The position numbers were made by a program, and so were the translations under genes. The notes below the pieces were generated by a model that saw nothing but the letters and a program-made list of their open reading frames with translations, was not told the DNA's origin and searched no databases. From Hymenobacter cellulosivorans (GTDB lineage: Bacteria; Bacteroidota; Bacteroidia; Cytophagales; Hymenobacteraceae): a DNA stretch of 64,000 nt. The stretch spans positions 5,336,501 to 5,400,500 of the forward strand of contig NZ_CP095049.1 in NCBI RefSeq assembly GCF_022919135.1. The letters are read 5' to 3'. Below, piece after piece: positions 17,413-25,945 of the stretch (its first letter is position 1; the number at the start of each line of letters is the position of its first letter).

Positions 17413-18641
17413 GCCAGCCGCAGCCGCGGACGGTAACCTGGCCAGGCCGGGTGCCCACCCCGCCGGAGCAGCTTCAGCAGTTGCTCACTTTTGCCCTGCA
17501 ACAACAGCTGCCAGTGGCGGCCTGGCGCCTGCCCGGCACCGAGCACGTGCAGTTGTGCTTGAGCTTGTCGGCCGACGCGGCCCTAACGGGTTTGCCCCCG
17601 GCCCTCTCACCCGAAGCCCCGGCGGGCTTCGCGTTTTTCCCCTTCCGCGACTCCGACCACAATCCGGCTTTGTTTCTGCCGGCCGACATCTACTGGCACG
17701 CCGAAACACCCGCCCAGCTTCAGCTCGACTCCACCGACAGCCGAGCCAGTCAGCTGCTGGCCTTTCTGGCCACCGAGCACGCCCCCGACCCCACACCCCT
17801 GCCCTGGCACCTCAGCACCCAGCCCGTGCCGCACACAGCTAGTCAAGCCGAGTATTATCAACTCGTCGAAACCGGCGTGCAGGCTATTAAAAGCGGGCAG
17901 GTGGTGAAAGTGGTGTCGTCGCGGGCGGCGCGGCGGCCCCTACCGGCGGGCTTCGACGCGCTGCGGGCCTTTCGGGAGCTGTGCTCCCGTTACCCGCGGG
18001 CGTTTGTGTCGTTGGTGAGTGCACCGGGCGCGGGCACCTGGCTGGGCGCTTCGCCGGAAGTGCTGGTGGAAGTGGATGAGCAGGGCGTGTTCCGGACCAT
18101 GGCGCTAGCCGGCACCCAAGCGTTGGCTCCGGGTGCGCTGCCCCAGCACGCCATCTGGCGACAAAAGGAAATTGAGGAGCAGGCCCTGGTGGCACGCTAC
18201 ATCGTGAGCTGCTTCAAGCAACTGCGCCTGCGCGAATACGAGGAAACCGGTCCGCGCACGGTGGTAGCGGGCCAGCTGCTGCACCTGCGCACCGACTTTG
18301 CCGTGAACCTGCGCCAGGTGCCCTTCCCCACGTTGGGCACTGACATGCTGCGCCTGCTCCACCCGACTTCGGCTGTGGGCGGTATGCCCAAGCAGGCAGC
18401 CCTGGACTTTCTGCAGGCCCACGAAGGCTACGACCGAGCCTACTACAGCGGCTTTCTGGGCCCGGTAAACGTGCCCCAGGCCGGTGTTTCGCGGCTATTC
18501 GTAAACTTGCGCTGCCTGCAACTTCACCCCGCCGAAGCGGTTCTGTACGCAGGCACCGGCCTCACCGCCGACTCCGACCCCGAGCGCGAATGGCAGGAAA
18601 CCGAAATGAAACTAAGCACGATTGGGGCCATCTTGCGGTGA
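17409..18641 (+). CDS. menF: Isochorismate synthase
   Basis: A 410-residue chorismate-binding enzyme converting chorismate to isochorismate, the first step of the MenF-MenD branch of menaquinone synthesis. Landmarks are VVKVVSSRAARRPL near the centre, the active-site block GASPEVLVEV, and the C-terminal LHPTSAVGGMPKQAA with GFLGPVN. Translation is probably coupled to menI through a four-base ATGA overlap. The N-terminal 120 residues are variable, as usual for the family. An enterobactin-type EntC role is unlikely given the men neighbours. Confidence 0.93.
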   Translation: MSQPQPRTVTWPGRVPTPPEQLQQLLTFALQQQLPVAAWRLPGTEHVQLCLSLSADAALTGLPPALSPEAPAGFAFFPFRDSDHNPALFLPADIYWHAETPAQLQLDSTDSRASQLLAFLATEHAPDPTPLPWHLSTQPVPHTASQAEYYQLVETGVQAIKSGQVVKVVSSRAARRPLPAGFDALRAFRELCSRYPRAFVSLVSAPGAGTWLGASPEVLVEVDEQGVFRTMALAGTQALAPGALPQHAIWRQKEIEEQALVARYIVSCFKQLRLREYEETGPRTVVAGQLLHLRTDFAVNLRQVPFPTLGTDMLRLLHPTSAVGGMPKQAALDFLQAHEGYDRAYYSGFLGPVNVPQAGVSRLFVNLRCLQLHPAEAVLYAGTGLTADSDPEREWQETEMKLSTIGAILR

Positions 18642-18738
18642 GATGGTGAACTAGTGAATTGGTGAGTTTTATGTTCAATCCGCGCAGAACCGCGCCGCCG
18701 CAACGACAACTCACCAGTTCACCAGTTCACCATCTCAC
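18638..18738. repeat. 31-bp near-perfect inverted repeat made of TTCACCAG-type units
   Basis: The left arm 18638-18668 overlaps the menF stop; the right arm is 18708-18738. They are complementary except at two positions. The right arm contains tandem AGTTCACC units that continue as TTTCACTAATTCACC up to the menD start. Related words occur near 31630. It may form an RNA hairpin between menF and menD. Confidence 0.6.
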
Positions 18739-18756
18739 TATTTCACTAATTCACCT

Positions 18757-20655
18757 ATGCAGGCTGTTTATAACATTGCGGAAATCTGCGCGCAGATGGG
18801 CATTACCGACGTAGTGTTGTCGCCGGGCTCCCGGTGCGCACCCCTGACGATTTCCTTTGCCCGCCACCCCCGCATCAAGGTGCGCACCGTGCCTGATGAG
18901 CGGGCCGCGGCCTTTATCGGGCTGGGACTGGCGCAAAGTCAGCGGCGGGCGGTGGCCCTGGTTTGCACCTCGGGCACGGCGGGGCTGAACTACGCCCCGG
19001 CCGTGGCCGAAGCCTATTTCCAGCAGATTCCGCTGGTGGTATTTACCGCCGACCGGCCACCGGAATGGATAGACCAGCTCGACGGGCAAACCATCCGGCA
19101 AACCGACCTCTACGGGGCGCACGCCAAGGGCACGTTCACGTTTCCGGCCGATACCTCGCACGCCGACGCTAAGTGGCACTCGGCCCGGATTGTGTCGGAG
19201 GCCATCAACCTGGCTCAGGAGTTTCCGGCCGGACCGGTGCAGGTAAACGTGCCGCTGCGGGAGCCGTTTTACCCCAAAGCCGGCGAGGAACTGACGTTCG
19301 AAACGGTGCGGGTGATTCAGGAAACGGCCAGCCTGCCGATGCTGCCGGGCCCCGAGCTGGTGGCCTTGCGCCATGCCCTGCGCCAAACGCCCCGGGTGCT
19401 GGTCGTGGCCGGGCAGCACCACCACACCGATGCCCTGTTGCTGGCCTTGCGCCAGTTCACAGCCGCCTACCAGATTCCAGTCGTGGGCGACGTTATTTCC
19501 AACCTGCACCAGCCCGTGGGGGCCAACTACGACTTGCGCACGGCCCCGCTGAGCAAGCAAGACGTGTTTATGGCCGTGCCCGAGCGGGGCCTGAAGGAAG
19601 CCCTGCGGCCCGACCTACTGATTACCTTCGGGCAGTCATTGATTTCCAAGGCCCTGAAGCTCTACCTGCGCGAGTCTCAGCCGGCCCAGCACTGGCACGT
19701 GCAGGCCGCCGGCCCCGTGGCCGACACGTTCAAGTCCCTGACCCACGTCATCCGGCTGGAGCCGACCACGTTCTTCGAGCTGCTGGTTGCTACCGACTAC
19801 TCCCTGTTCGGCGGCCTGACCTCGGCCGAAGACACCGCCGCGGCCAAAGAAGCTAGTGGGACGGATAAGATACAAGCCTCTGGAAATCCTGATATGGGTT
19901 CGATTCCCGTCGCGAATCCGCCCCGCCTGACGTGGCCGACGAGTGGCTGGGCTTTGACGGAAAAAGACGCGGCGGCCAAAACAGCCTACCTCACGCCCTG
20001 GTACAAGGCCGAAAGCTGGGCCAAGGAGTTTCTGGCCGGGTTCCTGGCCCAGCCCGACCAGCCCTTCAACGAATTCACCGCCTTTCACCAGGCCCTGCGC
20101 CACCTCACCGACGGTACGGCCCTGCACCTGGCCAACAGCATGGCCGTGCGCTACGCCAACATTCTGGGAATTCCGGAAAACCGCAGCGTGGAGGTATTTG
20201 CCAACCGCGGCACCAGCGGCATCGACGGCTGCACCAGCACGGCCGTGGGCGCGGCCCTGGCCCAGCCCGAGCGACCCGTGGTGTTGATGACCGGCGACGT
20301 GGCCTTTTTCTACGACCGCAACGCCTTCTGGCAAAATTACCCCACGCCCAACCTGCGGGTAATTTTGTTTAACAACCACGCCGGGGGCATTTTCCGCCTT
20401 ATCGACGGGCCGCGGCAGCAGCCCGAGTTGGAGGAGTTCTTCGAAACTCACCAACCCCTGACGGCCGAAAACACCTGCCGCGACTTTGGCCTGCGCTACT
20501 TCACGGCCAGCACCTTCGCCGAGCTGAAGTTGGCGCTATCCGCTTTCTTTGCACCGGTAAGCGGCGCGGCCCTGCTGGAAATCACCACCGACAGCGCCAC
20601 CAACGCCGCTTTCTTCGAAGAATACCGCAAAGCAGTCCGCACTTCCTTCTCCTGA
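18757..20655 (+). CDS. menD: SEPHCHC synthase (MenD), thiamine-diphosphate enzyme
   Basis: A 632-residue enzyme that condenses isochorismate with succinic semialdehyde from 2-oxoglutarate. The N-terminal block has SPGSRCAPL (about residues 22-30) and a conserved Glu region (VPDERAAAFIGLG). The ThDP/Mg site lies near residues 510-545 (MTGDVAFFYDRNAF to NNHAGGIF). RGTSGIDGCTS is also typical. It is somewhat longer than most MenD proteins (about 550-580). The extra length is in a low-complexity linker around residues 350-400, which holds a tRNA T-arm-like DNA sequence. It follows menF after a 115-base repeat-containing gap. Confidence 0.95.
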   Translation: MQAVYNIAEICAQMGITDVVLSPGSRCAPLTISFARHPRIKVRTVPDERAAAFIGLGLAQSQRRAVALVCTSGTAGLNYAPAVAEAYFQQIPLVVFTADRPPEWIDQLDGQTIRQTDLYGAHAKGTFTFPADTSHADAKWHSARIVSEAINLAQEFPAGPVQVNVPLREPFYPKAGEELTFETVRVIQETASLPMLPGPELVALRHALRQTPRVLVVAGQHHHTDALLLALRQFTAAYQIPVVGDVISNLHQPVGANYDLRTAPLSKQDVFMAVPERGLKEALRPDLLITFGQSLISKALKLYLRESQPAQHWHVQAAGPVADTFKSLTHVIRLEPTTFFELLVATDYSLFGGLTSAEDTAAAKEASGTDKIQASGNPDMGSIPVANPPRLTWPTSGWALTEKDAAAKTAYLTPWYKAESWAKEFLAGFLAQPDQPFNEFTAFHQALRHLTDGTALHLANSMAVRYANILGIPENRSVEVFANRGTSGIDGCTSTAVGAALAQPERPVVLMTGDVAFFYDRNAFWQNYPTPNLRVILFNNHAGGIFRLIDGPRQQPELEEFFETHQPLTAENTCRDFGLRYFTASTFAELKLALSAFFAPVSGAALLEITTDSATNAAFFEEYRKAVRTSFS

Positions 20656-20664
20656 ACAACTCGG

Positions 20665-20753
20665 CGTCTTCAGCGTTTTCTTCTGCGTCCTCGGCGGGAA
20701 CCATCGTTCAACGATTTAGCCCGCAGAAGGCGCAGAAGAAAACGCTGAAGACG
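20665..20753. repeat. 23-bp perfect inverted repeat between menD and menB
   Basis: Arms 20665-20687 and 20731-20753 (built on GTCTTCAGCGTTTTCTTC) are exactly complementary. Partial direct copies of the right arm (CGCAGAAG and ACGCTGAAGA) lie on either side of it. A smaller palindrome (ATCGTTCAACGAT) sits inside the loop. It is probably a dispersed intergenic repeat forming an mRNA hairpin. Confidence 0.65.
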
Positions 20754-20774
20754 CTGAAGAAAACCTGACCAACT

Positions 20775-21599
20775 ATGGCCGAACAAATCACCTGGACCCC
20801 GATTAAGGAGTTCCGCGAAATCCTCTTCACCTTCCACGAGGGCATCGCCAAAATCAGCATCAACCGTCCGCAGGTCCACAATGCCTTCACCCCGCTCACG
20901 GTGCAGGAAATGATTGAGGCCATGGACATCTGCCGCAACCGCACCGACATCGGCGTGGTGGTTCTGACCGGCGAGGGCGGCAAGGCCTTCTGCTCGGGCG
21001 GCGACCAGAGCGTACGGGGCCACGGCGGCTACGTGGGCGAAGACACCGTACCACGCCTGAATGTGCTGGATCTGCAAAAAATGATCCGCTCAATTCCCAA
21101 GCCCGTGGTAGCCATGGTAGCCGGCTGGGCCATCGGCGGCGGGCACGTGCTGCATGTGGTCTGCGACCTGAGCATTGCCGCTGAAAATGCCCGCTTCGGC
21201 CAGACCGGTCCGAACGTGGGTTCGTTCGACGGCGGCTTTGGCGCTTCCTACCTGGCCCGCGTGGTTGGTCAGAAGAAAGCCCGTGAAATCTGGTTTCTCT
21301 GCGACCAGTACAACGCCCAGGAAGCCCTGGATATGGGCCTAGTAAACAAGGTGGTGCCGCTGGAGCAGCTGGAGGAAACCACTGTGGCCTGGTGCAAGAA
21401 AATTCTGGAAAAAAGCCCCCTGGCCTTGCGCATGCTCAAATCCTCGTTCAACGCCGAGCTCGACGGGCAGGCCGGAATTCAGGAGCTGGCCGGCAACGCC
21501 ACGCTGCTCTACTACCTGTCGGAGGAAGCCAAGGAAGGCAAAAACGCCTTTATTGAGAAGCGCAAGCCCGACTTTTCGAAATTCCCGAAGTTCCCGTAA
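20775..21599 (+). CDS. menB: 1,4-Dihydroxy-2-naphthoyl-CoA synthase
   Basis: A 274-residue crotonase-fold enzyme that cyclises o-succinylbenzoyl-CoA to 1,4-dihydroxy-2-naphthoyl-CoA. Family landmarks are [16 protein letters not shown] (flexible loop and oxyanion site), [22 protein letters not shown] (active-site Asp) and a C-terminal tail reaching into the neighbouring subunit. The start is [10 protein letters not shown]. It is the fourth gene of the men cluster and is followed by a terminator. Confidence 0.96.
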   Translation: MAEQITWTPIKEFREILFTFHEGIAKISINRPQVHNAFTPLTVQEMIEAMDICRNRTDIGVVVLTGEGGKAFCSGGDQSVRGHGGYVGEDTVPRLNVLDLQKMIRSIPKPVVAMVAGWAIGGGHVLHVVCDLSIAAENARFGQTGPNVGSFDGGFGASYLARVVGQKKAREIWFLCDQYNAQEALDMGLVNKVVPLEQLEETTVAWCKKILEKSPLALRMLKSSFNAELDGQAGIQELAGNATLLYYLSEEAKEGKNAFIEKRKPDFSKFPKFP

Positions 21600-21624
21600 C
21601 CGAGCGGCTTCTTCTGTTTACCCC

Positions 21625-21662
21625 AAACTGCCGGCCCTTACCAGAGGCCGGCAGTTTTCTTT
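21625..21662 (+). terminator. Terminator after menB
   Basis: A 12-bp perfect stem, AAACTGCCGGCC (21625-21636) and its complement (21646-21657), is followed by TCTTTTT. It marks the end of the main men cluster. Confidence 0.8.
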
Positions 21663-21723
21663 TTACGCTGGGCCGCGCCTTCGCTATATTGCTGCCTGGG
21701 TCTTACTTCTTACTTCCTGGCTT

Positions 21724-22089
21724 ATGAAACCATTGCTATTTCTGCTGCTGCTGCTCGGCTTCTCGGCGGTGGCGGCGCGTGCCCAGTCGGCCCCTGCAGT
21801 AGCGGCGGCTCCGGCCGGGCCCGACAAAACCCGGGAAGTACGCGTAGTGGAGGCCGCCTGCGGACAATGCCGGCTCGGGCTGCCGGGCAAAAGCTGTGAC
21901 TTGGCTATCCGCCTCGATGGTAAAGCCTATTTCGTGGACGGCACCACCATCGATTCCCACGGCGATGCCCACGCCAAGGACGGCTTTTGCCAGACCATCC
22001 GGCAGGCGCAGGTGCAGGGCGAAATCGTTGATAACCGGTTTAAGGCCACTTCCTTTCAGCTGCTGCCCGCCGCGCCCAAGGGCAAATAG
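21724..22089 (+). CDS. DUF6370 family secreted protein
   Basis: A 121-residue protein with a signal peptide (MKPLLFLLLLLGFSAVAARA, start at 21724). The mature part has AACGQCRLGLPGKSCDLAIR, then DGTTIDSHGDAHAKDGFC. This is a conserved pattern of three to four cysteines and histidines, matching my recollection of the DUF6370 family of Bacteroidota. The cysteines may bind metal or form disulfides in the periplasm. Function unknown. It stands between menB and the next hypothetical gene on the same strand. Confidence 0.75.
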   Translation: MKPLLFLLLLLGFSAVAARAQSAPAVAAAPAGPDKTREVRVVEAACGQCRLGLPGKSCDLAIRLDGKAYFVDGTTIDSHGDAHAKDGFCQTIRQAQVQGEIVDNRFKATSFQLLPAAPKGK

Positions 22090-22168
22090 CGCGGCACTGT
22101 TGCCACGCTGCTCTTGCATACGGCTGCCGGCTGCCGCCGACGGCGTTCCCTGTCATTCCTCTCAACCA

Positions 22169-22681
22169 ATGGCCGACTACTTAATAAAATCCACTGACAA
22201 GCGCACGTTCACCCTGCTGGCCGGGGCTGCTGTGCTGGGCGAGCTAAAATACACCGAGTGGTTTTCCTTCAAGGCCATCCTGGCCCTGACCGATGGCACC
22301 TCGTTCCGCATCGAGCCCAGAGGATTCTGGGGCACTACCATCGAGGTAAAGGATGAGGCGCAAACCGTGCACCTCAGCTTCAAGATGAACTGGGACGGCA
22401 ACATCGTGCTCAAGTCCCGGCTGGGTGGCACAAACCGCGCCGTTGTGCTCAAAAACCGGGGCCTGCAAGGTGGCTACGTGCTGCTTGATAAGGAAGGTCA
22501 GGAGCTGCTGACGATACAGCCCGATTTCAAGTGGAACAAAGCCAACCACGACTACGCGGTGGTCAGCTCCGAGCAGTTCGATACCTACGCCGCCAAAGAG
22601 GCTTTGGTGCTGACGGCCATTCACTGCGCCAACTACTACATGACGATGGCAAGCACCATTATTACGACAACTATTATTTAG
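22169..22681 (+). CDS. Hypothetical protein, beta-rich, possibly LURP/Tubby-like
   Basis: A 170-residue protein from the ATG at 22169. It has no signal peptide. Alternating short beta strands (FTLLAGAAVLGELKYTEWFSF, in short) and a hydrophobic C-terminal helix (LTAIHCANYYMTMASTII) recall the Tubby/LURP-one fold, where a barrel encloses a C-terminal helix. This is an inference from pattern only. The next gene begins within a few bases of its stop, so the two may be co-translated. Confidence 0.7.
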   Translation: MADYLIKSTDKRTFTLLAGAAVLGELKYTEWFSFKAILALTDGTSFRIEPRGFWGTTIEVKDEAQTVHLSFKMNWDGNIVLKSRLGGTNRAVVLKNRGLQGGYVLLDKEGQELLTIQPDFKWNKANHDYAVVSSEQFDTYAAKEALVLTAIHCANYYMTMASTIITTTII

Positions 22682-22686
22682 CCGTT

Positions 22687-23742
22687 TTGCCTTCTTTCCA
22701 TTCGTACCGCCGTGGGCTGAAATCGAGCATTGCGGCTGCCTTGCTCACGTTGCTGGCCTTGAATAGTCAGGCTCAGCAGCCGGCCCAGCTGCGGGTGCAG
22801 CCCCTGACTCTGCCCCGGGAATTAGCCAGTCCCGACAATCAGTTTTCGGGCCTGTTTGTCAGTCAGAAAAGGCTGTTTCTGCTGTCGGAAAGCCGCCTGC
22901 TAGACCCGGACAAGCCGGAGGGCAAGCTCTATACCATCAGCTTGCCCGACCTGGACCGCAAGCTGACGGATACGGCCTATGTACTGCCCTACCGCAAGTA
23001 CCACCTGGCCGGTCTGGAGTTGCTCAAGGACAAGATTACGGCCGCCGGACAGGTATACGAAGGACTGGAGGCCATGCTGGTGGACGACTCGATGGTGTAT
23101 TTCGCGGTGGAAACGGCCACGGCCTCGCCCAACTGCTACCTGCTGCAAGGCCAGCTGCAAGACTCGGCCGTGGTGATGAACCCCGACTTTCTGGTGAGCC
23201 TTGCCAAGCCTACCGCTGCTGATGGCAGCCGCATTTACAACGCCGGCTTTGAGGCCCTGTTGCAGAACAAGCGCAGCCTTACCGCTCTTTTCGAATACAA
23301 CTCCTTTCCGGCCGGCAATTTTGCTTATCCTTTTGACAAGCTGCGCGCCGGCTCTATCAGTCCGGGCAAGCCGGTTGGGATTCAGCCCCTGCCCTTCCGC
23401 ATTACGGACGTCACGGCAACCCGAAAAAACCGTTTTACGGCCCTCAACTACTTCTTCCGGGGCGACGACGACCAAGCCTACCGCCCCGCCCAAACCGACC
23501 CAAATACCGCCCTCGTCAAGCCTGGCGACGCTTACCGCAGCTACTGCCGGCTTATCGAGCTACGCTACCGTGGCAACACCTACCACTGGCAGCCCCTGGC
23601 CGAGTTTCCGGCCGAGTATATGACCTATAACTGGGAAGGAATTGCGGCCTACAAGCGGGGCTATTTTGTCATCAACGACAAGTATACCCCCCAGAAGCCC
23701 TACCGCTCAACGCTGCTGTTTGTGCAACCCGCGCGGCGCTGA
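22687..23742 (+). CDS. Hypothetical secreted protein
   Basis: About 351 residues. No ATG is available near the obvious signal peptide (LKSSIAAALLTLLALNSQAQ), so the TTG at 22687, six bases after the upstream stop, is taken as the start; a CTG at 22717 is an alternative. An ATG at 22531 lies inside the previous gene in another frame and is rejected. The mature region has beta-propeller-like spacing of motifs such as LFVSQKRLFLLSESRLL and MLVDDSMVYFAVET, and ends YRSTLLFVQPARR. Function unknown. Confidence 0.65.
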   Translation: MPSFHSYRRGLKSSIAAALLTLLALNSQAQQPAQLRVQPLTLPRELASPDNQFSGLFVSQKRLFLLSESRLLDPDKPEGKLYTISLPDLDRKLTDTAYVLPYRKYHLAGLELLKDKITAAGQVYEGLEAMLVDDSMVYFAVETATASPNCYLLQGQLQDSAVVMNPDFLVSLAKPTAADGSRIYNAGFEALLQNKRSLTALFEYNSFPAGNFAYPFDKLRAGSISPGKPVGIQPLPFRITDVTATRKNRFTALNYFFRGDDDQAYRPAQTDPNTALVKPGDAYRSYCRLIELRYRGNTYHWQPLAEFPAEYMTYNWEGIAAYKRGYFVINDKYTPQKPYRSTLLFVQPARR

Positions 23743-23893
23743 AGCTAGGCTTGGCAGCCCTGACAACCAAGCTGACCTGAAGGACTTTATCTTTCGAGTA
23801 GAATGCCTGAGCCGGTACTTTTCTCTAGCTTACTTGCCAAAAAGCAGCCGGCTCGGCTATCCCGTTTTATCTTATCTGCTTAAGTGTGAATGT

Positions 23894-25312
23894 ATGGCTA
23901 GCCGCTCTGCCAAAACCAAAGAACCGAAAAGCGTAAACGCGGCTTCTCAGCCGCTAAAGGCCTCTGGTACGGCGCCAGGCTTCGTGGACAACCGCCCGGC
24001 GGCCGTAGCCCAGCGCCGCCTGCAGGCCCAAGCCGATAACAGTCCGCAAGTACAATACGCGGCCCAACTCCAAGCCCGGGCCGATACCGGAAGCCTGACT
24101 GAGTCACCGGTGCAGCGCCAGGAAAACCGGACGGGCCTACCCGACCAGCTCAAAAGCGGAGTAGAAAACCTCTCGGGCCACTCCCTGGACGACGTACGGG
24201 TGCATTACAACTCCAGCAAGCCCGCCCAACTGCAGGCCCACGCCTACGCCCAGGGCACCGACATTCACGTGGCGCCGGGCCAGGAGCAGCACTTGCCCCA
24301 TGAGGCCTGGCACGTAGTGCAGCAGAAGCAGGGCCGCGTGCAGCCCACTATGCAGCTCAAGGCCGGGGTGCCAGTCAATGATGACGCGGGGCTGGAGCAG
24401 GAAGCCGATGTGATGGGCGCCAAAGCGGCAACCCAAGCTCCTTCCATACTGCCAAAAGAACAGCAGGCAGAGCCAGCTCACCAATTGAAAAGCACTCCAC
24501 TAGGAAGCGCACAACCCTTACAACGCGTTATTTTATATAACGGAAAACAATACAACAAACCTGAGTTATTCAGCAAGGATAATAAAGAAGTATTTGATAA
24601 AGTCATGGAGCTGAAAGGCAGTTTGAGAATGGGTGACATAAACAGGATGGCTGGCGAGAATACTGTTTACGACGCTAACAACAGCTTCGAAGTAGCTACC
24701 GTGGAACGAGTAAAAACGGAGCAGGAAATAAGAAACGAGCAAGGCGAAGCCAATACGGAGGAAATAAAATTAGATAAGAGAACTACGGAATATCCTGACG
24801 TACGCACACTGTTTGCACCAATTGACAGAGCTATTATCGTCATTAATGATGGCCGTTACCAATTCGTGGGGACAAGTGGGTTAGTTAACTGCGTGGAAGT
24901 AATGATTGAATGCCACACTGAAACGGATAAAGGCTATCTGGTAGCGCATGTGAATGGTCACATTGAAGATGACGAGACGGAGATTAAAAACCAGCTTACT
25001 ATTATGCTGAACGCCTTGGGCGAACATTTGAGGAAAGAAATTAGATGGAGTGATTTTGAAAGAGAATCTACGAAAAACAAGTTAACACTTGTGCGCAGTG
25101 CCAAGCTAAAGGAACAGAATCTACTAATTAATATGAGGAATATATTAGCCGAGAGCGGGGCCCACATGAAGCTGGTAAACAGCAACTCCGCAACGATGGA
25201 GATTACCGCAACGGGGGCCAATTACTACGATAACATGGTAGAATCAACCGAAATACAACCACCCGTAACAGATTACCGTCATATTGAGGGATATCCATTT
25301 CAGGAGAAGTAG
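23894..25312 (+). CDS. DUF4157 (eCIS-core) effector protein with divergent C-terminal domain
   Basis: A 472-residue modular protein from the ATG at 23894. Residues 1-80 are disordered and rich in Gln/Ala/Arg. Residues about 84-145 form a DUF4157 domain with an HExxH zinc-protease motif (HEAWH, His136-Glu137-His140). This domain is typical of effectors associated with extracellular contractile injection systems. From about residue 198 on, DNA composition switches sharply to AT-rich. The C-terminal domain (about 210-472) is of unknown family. It holds NCVEVMIE with Cys333 and a following AHVNGH with His352, a spacing seen in CheD/CNF-type glutamine deamidases (inference). No tail-sheath or tube genes are nearby. 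Confidence 0.75.
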   Translation: MASRSAKTKEPKSVNAASQPLKASGTAPGFVDNRPAAVAQRRLQAQADNSPQVQYAAQLQARADTGSLTESPVQRQENRTGLPDQLKSGVENLSGHSLDDVRVHYNSSKPAQLQAHAYAQGTDIHVAPGQEQHLPHEAWHVVQQKQGRVQPTMQLKAGVPVNDDAGLEQEADVMGAKAATQAPSILPKEQQAEPAHQLKSTPLGSAQPLQRVILYNGKQYNKPELFSKDNKEVFDKVMELKGSLRMGDINRMAGENTVYDANNSFEVATVERVKTEQEIRNEQGEANTEEIKLDKRTTEYPDVRTLFAPIDRAIIVINDGRYQFVGTSGLVNCVEVMIECHTETDKGYLVAHVNGHIEDDETEIKNQLTIMLNALGEHLRKEIRWSDFERESTKNKLTLVRSAKLKEQNLLINMRNILAESGAHMKLVNSNSATMEITATGANYYDNMVESTEIQPPVTDYRHIEGYPFQEK

Positions 25313-25451
25313 GAACAATTAGTTTTCAGCAGCTAACTGGCGATCTTGTTGAAACAGGCAGACGTCTTCAAAACGCGTTTACGTCCATTGCGACACCTCG
25401 CCAAAACTCTTAAAAACATGCCTGCCCGCAAGCTACCTTCTGTGAATAAAA

Positions 25452-25481
25452 AAAAGCGCTAACCGGAGGGTCAGCACTTTT
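25452..25481 (+). terminator. Terminator after the DUF4157 effector gene
   Basis: AAAAGCGCTAACC (25452-25464) pairs with GGTCAGCACTTTT (25469-25481) through two G-U pairs. It is preceded by an A-run and is bidirectional in form. Confidence 0.6.
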
Positions 25482-25534
25482 GAGTTTTGGGTGAGGACAA
25501 GCCTCATCAGGTATATTAGAAACTAATTCCGCCC

Positions 25535-25750
25535 CTAAAATATCGACCCGTAGGCCGCACAGCCTTCGCACCAGCCGAAGAAGTTGCGTAGCCGCTCATG
25601 CTTCGCCTGTTTCTTGAGGCGCTTACGGGCTTTGCGAGCCGCTTCGGCGGCACGGTCCGGGATGGGTGCGGCGATACTGCGCAGCGTGAGGTAACGGCGA
25701 AAAACGAAGGTACGAACCAAGGCAAACGGGGTGGGGCTGGTGGCAGGCAT
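25535..25750 (-). CDS. Possible small basic protein
   Basis: A 71-residue frame with an ATG at 25750. It is rich in Arg/Lys/Ala in the centre (AARKARKRLKKQAKHERLR) and ends in a Cys-containing aromatic tail (FFGWCEGCAAYGSIF). The clean helix-like charge pattern and the isolated position in a 630-base gap support a real gene. There is no homologue I recognise, and the frame could be chance. It is not obviously an immunity gene for the upstream effector. Confidence 0.4.
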   Translation of the reverse strand: MPATSPTPFALVRTFVFRRYLTLRSIAAPIPDRAAEAARKARKRLKKQAKHERLRNFFGWCEGCAAYGSIF

Positions 25751-25945
25751 GGCGTTTGAAAGTTGGTGACGTTACCTAAGATACAACTTTATCCGGCTCA
25801 CTGTCAAGCGCAAGCCCCCTTTATCACGGCCCAGCCCAGGGGGGCTCTAGAAGCACGGTGCGGGGTAATTGCGGGAGTTTGGCTATTTAGCGGCGGCAAA
25901 ACAGGCTTGTCATAGCTTTTATCCACTTTATCCAACAGCTAGCTT

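Noticed and set aside
19857..19930. A complete tRNA gene inside menD
   Set aside because: Only the T-arm can be formed; no acceptor, D or anticodon arms are visible and the stretch is in frame with MenD.
23642..23893. Upstream extension of the DUF4157 effector to 23642
   Set aside because: The extra residues overlap the previous gene in another frame and lack the family's disordered leader; the ATG at 23894 fits.
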